A stretch of 42,780 bases of DNA from JAYWGN01 sp043778255 (GTDB taxonomy: Bacteria > Bacteroidota > Bacteroidia > Chitinophagales > Chitinophagaceae): positions 1-42,780 of the forward strand of contig JAYWGN010000017.1 in NCBI GenBank assembly GCA_043778255.1, given 5' to 3'. Both the position numbers and the translations under genes were made by a program. Within the stretch, counting starts at the first letter, position 1. Each line of letters starts with the position of its first letter. Shown in pieces: positions 33,202 through 41,195 of this stretch. The notes under the pieces were generated by a model, which was not told the origin of the DNA, searched no databases, and saw only the letters and a program-made list of their open reading frames with translations.

Positions 33202-34598
33202 TAGTTAAATATTTTGCCGGGGTTCAATATATTATTAGGGTCAAATGTTTTTTTAATGCCTCGCATCAATTCTATTTGTATGGGTTGCATTACTATATCC
33301 ATATACCGCTTTTGCAACATGCCAATACCATGTTCGCCACTTATGGTACCACCCAATTCGGCTACTTTAGCAAACAATGCCCTTATGCCAAGTACCAAAT
33401 TTTCATCATCGCCACTATTGGTAACGCCTTCTTTTTTTATACGTATATGCAAGTTGCCATCGCCAGCATGCCCATAAGCCACCGCTTTAAAGTTGTAAGC
33501 CTCACCTATTACTTTTACTGCTTTTATAAGGTTGGGTAGCTCCGCCCTTGGCACCACAGTATCTTCCTCTACAGTATAACCTACTAGCTTTACAGCCTCG
33601 GCTACCTTGCGGCGTAGTTTCCAAAGTTCTGCTTTTTGTGCAGCATCATCGGCAAAGTATATTTCGCCAATTGGGTATGCGGTAAGCAGTTCAGCTATTT
33701 GTTCCATTTGCTGCATTAGCACATTCATATCGTTACCATCCACCTCTATTATAAGGTGGGCTTCGGTTTCATCAGTTAAGGCTACAGCACTACTACCCAC
33801 ATAAGCACTCACTATTTTAAGGCTTTCTTTTTCCATTAGTTCCATAGCACTTGGTACAAATCCTTGTTTAAATATTTCGCTTACCGCCTCACTTGCTTTT
33901 TCCAAACTATGAAACGGTACTAACATTAGCAAATCATACTTAGGGTGTGGTATTAATTTAAGCACTATTTGTGTTACTATACCCAACGTACCTTCGCTGC
34001 CTACAAGTAGCTGAGTAAGGTTGTAACCCGTACTATTTTTGAGTATATTTTTGCCCGTCCATATTACATCGCCATTGGCCAATACTACTTGTAAGTTAAG
34101 CACATAATCCTTTACCACACCGTATTTCACTGCTTTTGGTCCACCACTATTGTGGCTTATATTACCACCAATAAAGCAGCTACCTTTACTTGCAGGGTCG
34201 GGTGGATAAAACAGCCCTTTCTCCTTTACAGCATTTTGCAACTCCTCAGTTATTACGCCAGGCTCTACCGTTACTTGCAGGTTACGTTCGTCTATTGCTA
34301 TTATTTTTTTAAACCTCTCCATACTCAACACCAAGCCACCTAAGTGTGGTAAGCAACCACCTGCTAACCCTGTACCAGCACCACGTGCCGTTACCGTTAT
34401 TAAGTGTTTATTGCAGTATTGCAGTATAGCACTCACTTCATTTGTATTAGCTGGTTTCAATATCAATTCGGGTTTGTAATATAGATGTTCCGTTTCATCT
34501 TTTCCATATTTTTCAAAAGATTCAGCATCGTGCATTACATAGTTAGCACCTATTAGGCTAATAAAATATTCAATATCACTGGTATCAATTTTTTTCAT
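33201..34598 (-). CDS. FAD-linked 2-hydroxyacid oxidase, GlcD type
   Basis: 465 aa. FAD-binding PP-loop with VTARGAGTGLAGGCLPHLGG at about 70-89 and NISHNSGGPKAVKYG at about 150-164. The C-terminal FAD-oxidase domain has AYGHAGDGNLHIRI and GTISGEHGIGMLQKRYM. It belongs to the GlcD/D-lactate dehydrogenase group; the substrate is a D-2-hydroxyacid such as glycolate or D-lactate, not decidable from sequence. No GlcE/GlcF partners are adjacent. It overlaps the downstream membrane protein gene, which could be an anchor. Confidence 0.93.
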   Translation of the reverse strand: MKKIDTSDIEYFISLIGANYVMHDAESFEKYGKDETEHLYYKPELILKPANTNEVSAILQYCNKHLITVTARGAGTGLAGGCLPHLGGLVLSMERFKKIIAIDERNLQVTVEPGVITEELQNAVKEKGLFYPPDPASKGSCFIGGNISHNSGGPKAVKYGVVKDYVLNLQVVLANGDVIWTGKNILKNSTGYNLTQLLVGSEGTLGIVTQIVLKLIPHPKYDLLMLVPFHSLEKASEAVSEIFKQGFVPSAMELMEKESLKIVSAYVGSSAVALTDETEAHLIIEVDGNDMNVLMQQMEQIAELLTAYPIGEIYFADDAAQKAELWKLRRKVAEAVKLVGYTVEEDTVVPRAELPNLIKAVKVIGEAYNFKAVAYGHAGDGNLHIRIKKEGVTNSGDDENLVLGIRALFAKVAELGGTISGEHGIGMLQKRYMDIVMQPIQIELMRGIKKTFDPNNILNPGKIFN

Positions 34599-34609
34599 TT
34601 TTTTTATTT

Positions 34610-34653
34610 TTTGGGGCAGTTGGCAGTATTACTACTTTCAGCTTTAGTTACGG
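34610..34653 (+). repeat. short dispersed repeat (copy B)
   Basis: TTTGGGGCAGTTGGCAGTA...CAGCTTTAGTTACGG resembles 40811-40856 (plus) and 29539-29587 (minus). The shared core is TTTGGGGC-GT-GGCAG and a later AGTT. Confidence 0.5.
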
Positions 34654-34663
34654 CTTTTCGTTA

Positions 34664-34727
34664 TTATCTTTTTTTGCCTTTCCTGTTCCCCCTTGGGGGT
34701 TAGGGGGCTTAGGCAAAAAAAGGATAA
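34664..34727. repeat. long inverted repeat
   Basis: TTATCTTTTTTTGCCT (34664-34679) is matched by AGGCAAAAAAAGGATAA (34711-34727), with one extra base. Inside lies a second dyad, CCCCC-TT-GGGGG (34688-34699), followed by GTTAGGGGG. Confidence 0.6.
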
Positions 34728-34971
34728 CCACTTCAATCCGTGTGCCATTGAGCAAAAGTACAAAACTCAGCAATATGTATAACTACTAATTAATAGCAAA
34801 GTTGGGTGAAGCGTTAGGGGTGAGAGGTGAAAAATGAAGAAATTAAGGAATGAAGAAATTAAGGAAATAATTTTTAAGTATTCACTATTAATTATTTACT
34901 TGAACAAAGCCTTTAGGCACTTATAATATTTGCATAATTATAGTGTTTATTCAACCAACATAAAGCACAAA

Positions 34972-35089
34972 AAAACCTATAAGGTTTTTAAAAACATTAT
35001 AGGTTTTCGTTAACACACTCTGCCGAGACGAAACCACGAAGTGGTTAAATTACAATTGCCATCAATCAAATTGATGGTATAGTTTTTTT
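34972..35089. other. three successive hairpins ending in a T-run
   Basis: AAAACCTATAA/TTATAGGTTTT (34972-35007, 11 bp); AACCAC-GAA-GTGGTT (35032-35046, 6 bp); CCATCAAT-CAA-ATTGATGG (35059-35077, 8 bp), followed by TTTTTTT at 35083-35089. The last is terminator-like on the plus strand. The whole could be a short structured RNA or the 3' UTR of a lost gene. Confidence 0.45.
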
Positions 35090-35103
35090 ATCCAACCAAT
35101 TAA

Positions 35104-35355
35104 ATTCAAATTAATTATTATTTTTATTTCGGCAAGTATTTGGTTTAAGGTGAAGATACTATGCCTTTGGCTATTGGTGTCGATATTGAAACGGGTGGTC
35201 ACGTATTTCAATTGCATTTTACCAACTCCGTTGGTATTAATCAAAAAGCAGTAATAACCGAAACCACACTACGTTAGGGTAAACCGAAATATCAATTTGG
35301 GTTTAATTTATCACGGATGTATACAGTTAAAAAAAATAAAGCCACTAACTTTTAA
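35104..35355 (+). pseudogene. relic of a DUF5777 beta-barrel protein gene (C-terminus)
   Basis: In one frame the translation gives YYFYFGKYLV, stop, GEDTMPLAIGVDIETGGHVF, QLHFTNSVGINQKAVITETT, LR, stop, GKPKYQFGFNLSRMYTVKK. The IGVDIETGGHVFQLHFTNS segment and the closing FGFN-SR-xTVKK are hallmarks of the C-terminus of DUF5777 proteins, which are envelope beta-barrels common in Bacteroidota. Two in-frame stops (one before GEDT, one at 35275-35277) and the absence of the N-terminal two thirds show it is dead. The natural stop is at 35353-35355. Confidence 0.75.
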
Positions 35356-35358
35356 CCT

Positions 35359-36522
35359 TTAGTGTTTTATTTCTAAGTCAGCTACTATAGGGTAATGATC
35401 ACTCAAATTTTTATTTTCTTTTTTTGCTTGTAGTACTTCAAACTGTTTGCTAGCCAACATATAATCAATACGTAAAGTAGGCGCTATAGCACTAAATGTA
35501 CGGCCTATACCAAAGTTGGTGGCTGTATATACATCGGTCATATTATGCTTTATAGTGGCATAAGTATAGGAGTTAGGTACATCATTAAAATCTCCTGTAA
35601 GTATTACTGGGTAAGGACTAGCTTCTACTTGTAAGGCTACCAATTCGGCTTGTTGCTTACGGTAGCGGTAAGCATTTTTTACTTTGGCAAATACATTTTT
35701 ACTAGCTTGTAACCCTGCTTCGCTGCCTTCTTTTACTTCATATATTTTTCCATAATCGTTGCGGCCAAGCCTAATGCTTTGCAAGTGTGTGCTAAATATG
35801 CGGATGGTATCTTTATCTTTAAGTACATCTACAAATGCTATGGATTCTTTATTTTTTTGGTCGTTACTATCAAAGGCAATACGGCCACTATCGAGTACTG
35901 GTAGTTTGGTAAATATGGCGGTACCTAAGTATCCAATATTATTGTAACCCGTTTTTTCGGCATTTTGTTTTTGCCTTACGTAATCTTTAGTATAGTTATA
36001 ATTAGGGTAGTGTAGTTGGGTAGTAACGTAGGTTATATTGTTGTTATACTCTGGCAAATCCGAGTCATAAAACTCCTGAAAACAAAGCACATCAGCATCG
36101 TTTTCTTTAATATAAGCTAACATTTTTTCACGTAATTCTGAGCCTTCAATTCTATCTTTTATATCTTCACCAAAGCACATAGTATTCCAATGCAGTACAC
36201 GTATTGCTGTATTTTTTTTTATGGGGTTAAATGCTTTTGCAAATGCATGAAATGCAAATACAGCACTAATATTTTGCGAAGCAATTAAAAGCAAAGCAAG
36301 GTTAAGCAAACACCATTTACTTTTAAACAATACCCATAATACTATGTACCCAATAATAAGTAGCAATAAGTAAGGAAACACAAACCCCAAAAAGGCTATA
36401 TACCAATACTGTACAGGGTTTGCATAATAAGCAAGGCAGGCTAATAAAAATACTAAGGCTACACCAACGTTGGTTATAACTACAAACTTTTTCGATATTT
36501 TTCTTAATATACCTTTGCGCAT
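35359..36522 (-). CDS. membrane-anchored endonuclease/exonuclease/phosphatase family protein
   Basis: 387 aa. Three hydrophobic segments fill residues 1 to about 95; the EEP domain is at about 105-387. Catalytic pieces are seen in order: LHWNTM, VLCFQEFY (metal-ligand Glu), FSTHLQS, VILTGDFNDVPNSYTYATI (Asp-Asn), RIDYMLAS and LSDHYPIVADL (His). Possible activities are phosphodiesterase or sphingomyelinase-like on the periplasmic side. It is the last gene of the rhomboid operon, 8 bp after the inactive rhomboid. Confidence 0.92.
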   Translation of the reverse strand: MRKGILRKISKKFVVITNVGVALVFLLACLAYYANPVQYWYIAFLGFVFPYLLLLIIGYIVLWVLFKSKWCLLNLALLLIASQNISAVFAFHAFAKAFNPIKKNTAIRVLHWNTMCFGEDIKDRIEGSELREKMLAYIKENDADVLCFQEFYDSDLPEYNNNITYVTTQLHYPNYNYTKDYVRQKQNAEKTGYNNIGYLGTAIFTKLPVLDSGRIAFDSNDQKNKESIAFVDVLKDKDTIRIFSTHLQSIRLGRNDYGKIYEVKEGSEAGLQASKNVFAKVKNAYRYRKQQAELVALQVEASPYPVILTGDFNDVPNSYTYATIKHNMTDVYTATNFGIGRTFSAIAPTLRIDYMLASKQFEVLQAKKENKNLSDHYPIVADLEIKH

Positions 36523-36530
36523 TTATAAGG

Positions 36531-37388
36531 TTATAATTGTTCTTTTGCTTTTTCTAGCACAGCTTTTTCAGCTTTGGTAAGTGATGCCATACCAGTAGTA
36601 TTTATTTTATCCAATACTTGATCCACAGTTAACTGATTTACCTGTAATGATTTGTTGTAGGGTACAACTGTAGCTTTATAAAAATCAGCACCCGATTTGG
36701 AAGTTATTTTTTTATTGGCTAATTGGTTATATAGCCAATGCATCCAACCACCCCAATCGTTGCCATTAGTAATACTTTTGCCGTAGGCATAGCCAATAGC
36801 TGTAGCTGCTATATAAGTAGGCAACATGTAAGGTGTTTGCATACCTACACCTATAAAGTTAATGAGTAGGAACAGTACCGATAATATCCACAGTGGAATA
36901 CCGCCATTAATAAATGGAAATATTTTGTAATTAGGTGCTACTGCCACCGTAGTAGCCGATACAGCTAATATACCTGTAGTACTACCCAGTAGTGCTGCAT
37001 TGTGGTTAGGTGCCACAAGGTTAGTAATTATAAATACTGCTGCACCCACCAGCCCTCCATATATATAACTTGGTAACAAATACCTATTGCCCACAACCGT
37101 TTGTAGCAGGTAAGCAAAACTAAATAACCACAGCATATTGCTAAGCAATAACATAAACCTATCGTTACTAAAAAAGTAGGTGAGTAGCGTCCAAGGTTTG
37201 GTATAAAACTGCTGAGCAGGCACACCAAATTGGCTTATTAAATTGCCATAATCAGTGCCAGATGTAACAGGGTTATTTTGAAAAATAATCATCATACACC
37301 TAAAAAAGAAAAATAAAATGAAGTTAGCTCCAATTAAAAAAATGACTGCATTTTTATCACTTCCCCAAAGTACTTTATTGTTGTTCAT
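36531..37388 (-). CDS. rhomboid-like protein lacking catalytic residues
   Basis: 285 aa, six or so membrane helices with a rhomboid layout. The catalytic GxSG is replaced by LLGSTTG (Ser to Thr137 by alignment with the active neighbour), and the catalytic His region reads PTYIAATAIGYAYG, with Tyr192 at the His position. The HxxxN motif of helix 2 is also lost (Leu80 at the His, Asn84 kept). The C-terminal helical domain (VDQVLDKINTTGMASLTKAEKAVLEKA) is the one found in many Bacteroidota rhomboids. It lies 15 bp downstream of an intact rhomboid gene and may act as a binding partner or iRhom-like regulator. Confidence 0.85.
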   Translation of the reverse strand: MNNNKVLWGSDKNAVIFLIGANFILFFFFRCMMIIFQNNPVTSGTDYGNLISQFGVPAQQFYTKPWTLLTYFFSNDRFMLLLSNMLWLFSFAYLLQTVVGNRYLLPSYIYGGLVGAAVFIITNLVAPNHNAALLGSTTGILAVSATTVAVAPNYKIFPFINGGIPLWILSVLFLLINFIGVGMQTPYMLPTYIAATAIGYAYGKSITNGNDWGGWMHWLYNQLANKKITSKSGADFYKATVVPYNKSLQVNQLTVDQVLDKINTTGMASLTKAEKAVLEKAKEQL

Positions 37389-37403
37389 AAGTATTGCTTT
37401 ATG

Positions 37404-38123
37404 TTAATACAACGTTTTTCGGTTAGTTTTGTTCCAATAATATACCAATATTAATCCCATAAGTGCACCACCTAAGTGGGCAAAGTGTGCCACATTATCG
37501 CCAGCAATGTTTGTAGTGCCCAATATAAACTCTAACAGTATCATACCACCCATTGCATACTTAGCTTTTATAGGAAATATCATATATATGTTAAGTATAG
37601 TATTAGGAAACAAATAAGCAAATGCAGCCATTACACCATATATAGCACCCGATGCTCCCAATGTTTTGGTACTTAAAATATCATATATAATCTGCCCATA
37701 AATCGTTACATATATATCTTTTTTGCCAACTATTACATCTTTTATAATTTGTAGTTCATTTGGGCCAAGTAGGGCAACATTTTTGTAATACGTAATGGCA
37801 ATTACAATTGTATGTAATAGTGTGGCGGCTATGCCGCTAAAAAAGTAGAATATAAGAAACCTTTTGCTACCCCATACTTGCTCTAGTATGCTACCAAACA
37901 TCCAAAGCATTAGCATATTAAAAAACAAATGGCTAAAGCCACCATGCATAAACATGTGGGTTATTATTTGCCAAGGTTTGTATAATGGCGATGTATAAAA
38001 GTGTAGTGCAAACAAATCATTAAACCACGGAAACACATTTTGTGCTAAAAAAAACACCCCATTAGCTAATAGCAAATTTCTTATTACAGGGGGTATTTCA
38101 TTAAACTGTCGGAATTGGAACAT
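37404..38123 (-). CDS. rhomboid family intramembrane serine protease
   Basis: 239 aa, six membrane helices. Cleaves transmembrane substrates within the bilayer. Catalytic dyad: Ser158 in LGASGAIYG and His216 in HFAHLGGA. The HxxxN motif of helix 2 (HGGFSHLFFN) has His65 and Asn69. It is the first gene of a three-gene minus-strand operon with the inactive rhomboid (15 bp) and an EEP-family hydrolase. No substrate is evident. Confidence 0.95.
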   Translation of the reverse strand: MFQFRQFNEIPPVIRNLLLANGVFFLAQNVFPWFNDLFALHFYTSPLYKPWQIITHMFMHGGFSHLFFNMLMLWMFGSILEQVWGSKRFLIFYFFSGIAATLLHTIVIAITYYKNVALLGPNELQIIKDVIVGKKDIYVTIYGQIIYDILSTKTLGASGAIYGVMAAFAYLFPNTILNIYMIFPIKAKYAMGGMILLEFILGTTNIAGDNVAHFAHLGGALMGLILVYYWNKTNRKTLY

Positions 38124-38205
38124 GAATAGGATTTATGATTTGACTTTTGTAACTGCAAGGTACAAAAAATGTAGTTGTAGCTAGCTATATAAATTTGGTA
38201 TATTT

Positions 38206-39624
38206 TTAACCCCTTAGCTTCAGCTGTACCACATTTTCTATATGGTGGGTGTGTGGAAACATATCAACAGCTTGTACTTTTGTAACGGCATACAAGGCAT
38301 CAAGCAATTGTAAATCTCTGGCTTGGGTGGCACTATTGCAGCTTACATATACCACTATTGGGGCATTCATTTCCAATATTTTTTCTACTAATTTGGTGTG
38401 CATACCAGCCCGTGGCGGATCGGTTATTATTACATCGGCTCGGCCGTGCAACTCAAAAAATTCGTTATTACAAACCTCTATTACATCACCTGCAAAAAAA
38501 TGAGTATGCTCCAAGTTATTCAATGCAGCATTTACCTTAGCATCGGCAATAGCCTCAGGTATTAGTTCCACACCAATTATTTTGTGTGCTAAGGCACTGC
38601 AAAAAATGCCAATACTTCCTGTACCGCAGTACAAATCGTAAACGATTTCTGTACCAGTAAGTTCGGCAAAGGTTCTTGTAATAGTATATAGTTGCTCAGC
38701 TTGTTTGGTATTAGTTTGAAAAAACGACTTAGCACTTATCGTAAATTTGTAATTTTCTAGTATTTCTATTATAGTAGCTTTGCCTTTGTACACCACAGGT
38801 TCAAGGTCGTATATAGTATCGTTATGCTTAGGGTTTACAGTATATAATAGTGCCGTTATTTGCGGAAAAGTATGGCCAATATGGCTTAGCAACAAATCAG
38901 TATGGGCACTTTGGTGTGCTATTATTACATTAAGCATTATTTCGCCAGTAGTGGCTATACGTAGCACAAGGTTACGTAGCCAACCTGTATGGTTTTTAAT
39001 ATCGTAAAATTCAAAATTGTTAGCCTCAGCAAATCGCTTTATTTCATTACGTATAGCATTGGTAGGCTCTTGCATTAGGTGGCACTGCTGTATATCTAGC
39101 ACTTTATCAAACAGTTTGGGTACATGAAACCCCAACCCATTTTCGTAAGGTAGGTTGTACATTTCTTCTTTGCTTTTTACATGTTGTACTTCGGCTTTAG
39201 TACGGTATCGTTTGTTGCTAAATGTAAATTCCAGTTTATTGCGGTACAGTGTATTGTGTACAGCACCAACTATGGGCAACATTATGGGTAAGGCTATTTT
39301 ACCCAATCGGGTAAGGTTTTGCAGCACTTCATTTTGCTTGTATTGCAGTTGCAAGTGGTAAGGTAGCATTTGCCATTTGCAACCACCACAGTTGCCAAAG
39401 TGTTGGCAAAGTGGCGCTATACGGTCTTTGGAGGGTACTATTATTTCTTTTATAATAGCAGTAGCCCAATCTTTTTTGCTTTTAGTAAGTTGTATGGTTA
39501 CTATATCGCCAGGTATGGCACCGTCTATAAATATTACTTTGCCCTCAGCCCTTGCTATAGCTTTACCTTCGGCTGCAAGGTCGGTTACAGTTATGTTTTC
39601 TAACAGTATATTTTTTCTTTTCAT
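38206..39624 (-). CDS. rlmD: 23S rRNA (uracil-C5)-methyltransferase, RlmD/TrmA family
   Basis: 472 aa. N-terminal TRAM domain (about 1-60), then the 4Fe-4S cysteine cluster motif in CQHFGNCGGCKWQ at about 74-86. The SAM-dependent Rossmann domain has VYDLYCGTGSIGIF and DPPRAGMH. The nucleophile Cys is in VVYVSCNSATQARDL. The Fe-S cluster and TRAM domain place it in the RlmD (RumA) branch, which makes m5U at 23S 1939 (E. coli numbering). The exact target in this organism could also be that of RlmCD. Confidence 0.93.
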   Translation of the reverse strand: MKRKNILLENITVTDLAAEGKAIARAEGKVIFIDGAIPGDIVTIQLTKSKKDWATAIIKEIIVPSKDRIAPLCQHFGNCGGCKWQMLPYHLQLQYKQNEVLQNLTRLGKIALPIMLPIVGAVHNTLYRNKLEFTFSNKRYRTKAEVQHVKSKEEMYNLPYENGLGFHVPKLFDKVLDIQQCHLMQEPTNAIRNEIKRFAEANNFEFYDIKNHTGWLRNLVLRIATTGEIMLNVIIAHQSAHTDLLLSHIGHTFPQITALLYTVNPKHNDTIYDLEPVVYKGKATIIEILENYKFTISAKSFFQTNTKQAEQLYTITRTFAELTGTEIVYDLYCGTGSIGIFCSALAHKIIGVELIPEAIADAKVNAALNNLEHTHFFAGDVIEVCNNEFFELHGRADVIITDPPRAGMHTKLVEKILEMNAPIVVYVSCNSATQARDLQLLDALYAVTKVQAVDMFPHTHHIENVVQLKLRG

Positions 39625-39687
39625 TAGCCAAGCAAAGTTATAAATCTTAAATTATTAATTATTAATTATTAATTATCAATTACCATT

Positions 39688-39695
39688 TATATTTG
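39688..39695 (+). promoter_or_regulatory. -7 promoter element for gap
   Basis: TATATTTG fits TAnnTTTG, 39 bp before the gap ATG. Upstream lies a run of ATTAATTATTAATT repeats (39650-39675) that could be an UP-like AT tract. No TTTG is seen at the -33 position. Confidence 0.45.
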
Positions 39696-39734
39696 CACTT
39701 TCAAAGTAATAATATACAAATAAAATAAAAAAGT

Positions 39735-40748
39735 ATGTCTAACATTAAAGTAGCCATCAATGGCTTTGGACGAATTGGCAAATTGGTATTTCGTCAAATA
39801 TATAAAATGGAAGGTATAGATGTAGTAGCCATAAACGACCTAACCAGCCCATCGGTATTAGCCCATTTGCTTAAGTACGATAGTGCACAAGGTGGCTTTA
39901 ACGAAACCGTAACTGCAACCGACAATAGTATAGTTGTAAACGGACACGATGTAAAAGTATATGCACAAAAAGACCCAGCACAAATACCTTGGGCAGCACA
40001 CGATGTAGATGTGGTGTTGGAATGTACGGGCTTTTTTACCGATGCAACCAAAGCAGCAGCACACCTTACAGCAGGAGCCAAACGTGTAGTTATAAGTGCA
40101 CCAGCCACTGGCGAACTTAAAACAATAGTATACAACGTAAACCATAATATACTCGACGGTACCGAAACTATAATAAGCTGTGCAAGTTGCACCACTAACT
40201 GCTTAGCCCCTATGGCAAAGGCTTTAAACGATACTTACGGCATATTAGTAGGCAGCATGACAACCGTACATGCCTACACCAACGACCAAAATACCCTTGA
40301 TGCCCCACATGCCAAAGGCGACCTTAGGCGAGGCAGAGCAGCAGCAGCTAATATAGTGCCCAATAGTACAGGAGCAGCCAAAGCTATAGGTTTGGTACTG
40401 CCCGATTTGGTAGGTAAGCTCGACGGTGGAGCACAACGAGTACCTACCATTACGGGTTCGTTAACAGAGTTAGTTTGTATGCTAGCCCAAAAAACTACCT
40501 TAGCCGAAGTAAATGCTACCATGAAAGCAGCAAGTAACGAAAGTTTTGGTTACAATGAAGACGAAATAGTAAGCTCCGATATTATTGGAACTACCTACGG
40601 CAGCCTGTTTGATGCTACACAAACTAAAGTAATAACCATGGGCGACCACCAATTAGTAAAAACCGTAAGTTGGTACGACAATGAAAATAGTTACGTAAGC
40701 CAATTAGTACGAACCGTACAATACTTTGCAGGGTTAATTAGTAAATAG
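39735..40748 (+). CDS. gap: glyceraldehyde-3-phosphate dehydrogenase, type I
   Basis: 337 aa. NAD-binding INGFGRIGKLVFR at 8-20, with the Asp of NDLTSP (residues 34-39) favouring NAD over NADP. The catalytic Cys152 is in SCASCTTNCLAPM, followed by HAYTNDQNTLDAPH with the catalytic His. The family's PTITGSLTELV segment and WYDNENSYVSQLVRTV end are present. Oxidises glyceraldehyde 3-phosphate in glycolysis or the reverse. Codon use is richer in C-ending codons than the flanking genes, as expected for a highly expressed gene. A strong terminator follows. Confidence 0.97.
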   Translation: MSNIKVAINGFGRIGKLVFRQIYKMEGIDVVAINDLTSPSVLAHLLKYDSAQGGFNETVTATDNSIVVNGHDVKVYAQKDPAQIPWAAHDVDVVLECTGFFTDATKAAAHLTAGAKRVVISAPATGELKTIVYNVNHNILDGTETIISCASCTTNCLAPMAKALNDTYGILVGSMTTVHAYTNDQNTLDAPHAKGDLRRGRAAAANIVPNSTGAAKAIGLVLPDLVGKLDGGAQRVPTITGSLTELVCMLAQKTTLAEVNATMKAASNESFGYNEDEIVSSDIIGTTYGSLFDATQTKVITMGDHQLVKTVSWYDNENSYVSQLVRTVQYFAGLISK

Positions 40749-40777
40749 AATAGCAATATTATTTATAAATATTTTAA

Positions 40778-40807
40778 AACACGTCAAATAACTATTGACG
40801 TGTTTTT
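40778..40807 (+). terminator. intrinsic terminator of gap
   Basis: ACACGTCAA/TTGACGTGT, a 9-bp stem with a 7-nt loop, followed by TTTTTTAT. Confidence 0.85.
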
Positions 40808-40810
40808 TAT

Positions 40811-40927
40811 TTTGGGGCTGTCGGCAGTAGTATTTCAATTAAGCTACAGTTCACCGCCCAGTTACAAGTCCTCGCTCATGTGGCTACGCCACATTCACTG
40901 TGGGCTTTCCACTTAAGCGGTGCAGCC
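40811..40927 (+). repeat. dispersed repeat copy C within a nested, structured element
   Basis: Starts TTTGGGGCTGTCGGCAG, as in the copies at 34610 and 29539 (minus). Stems nest: GGCTG (40816-40820) with CAGCC (40923-40927), CACCGC (40852-40857) with GCGGTG (40917-40922), and ATGTGGC-TAC-GCCACAT (40878-40894). The whole could fold as a branched RNA of about 112 nt. The rest of the 447-bp gap (40928-41195) is AT-rich and holds only a promoter element. Confidence 0.55.
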
Positions 40928-41101
40928 AGTCAGCATTTGTATTTCAATTTACATCGTATAGTTATCATAAACCTATATAATAGTAGTTTACACCAAATCT
41001 CAATATTTTACCATTACTCCATTCATACATTTTTGTAACAAAAAAACTAATTGGTAATAAATTATTAATTTAAAATACTATGTATTTACATTAAGTAGTA
41101 T

Positions 41102-41109
41102 TACATTTG
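41102..41109 (+). promoter_or_regulatory. -7 promoter element for the type IX cargo gene
   Basis: TACATTTG fits TAnnTTTG and lies 87 bp before the ATG at 41196, leaving an untranslated leader of about 80 nt. Confidence 0.4.
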
Positions 41110-41195
41110 TTATCTAATCATACCTAAGCTACTACAGCTCCATTACTACCCCAATTATACGGATCAACATTTAACAATTAAAACAATTTTAAAAA

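Larger units (their letters stand above)
34599..35100. other. intergenic region of repeats and hairpins
   Basis: No intact gene. Contains a dispersed repeat copy (34610-34653), a long inverted repeat (34664-34727), a purine-rich tract like that at 2481-2600 (34805-34870), and three hairpins (34972-35089). Confidence 0.7.

Noticed and set aside
35062..35244. 60-codon minus-strand ORF
   Set aside because: It is antisense to the DUF5777 relic, whose recognisable translation lies on the plus strand; its own sequence resembles nothing.
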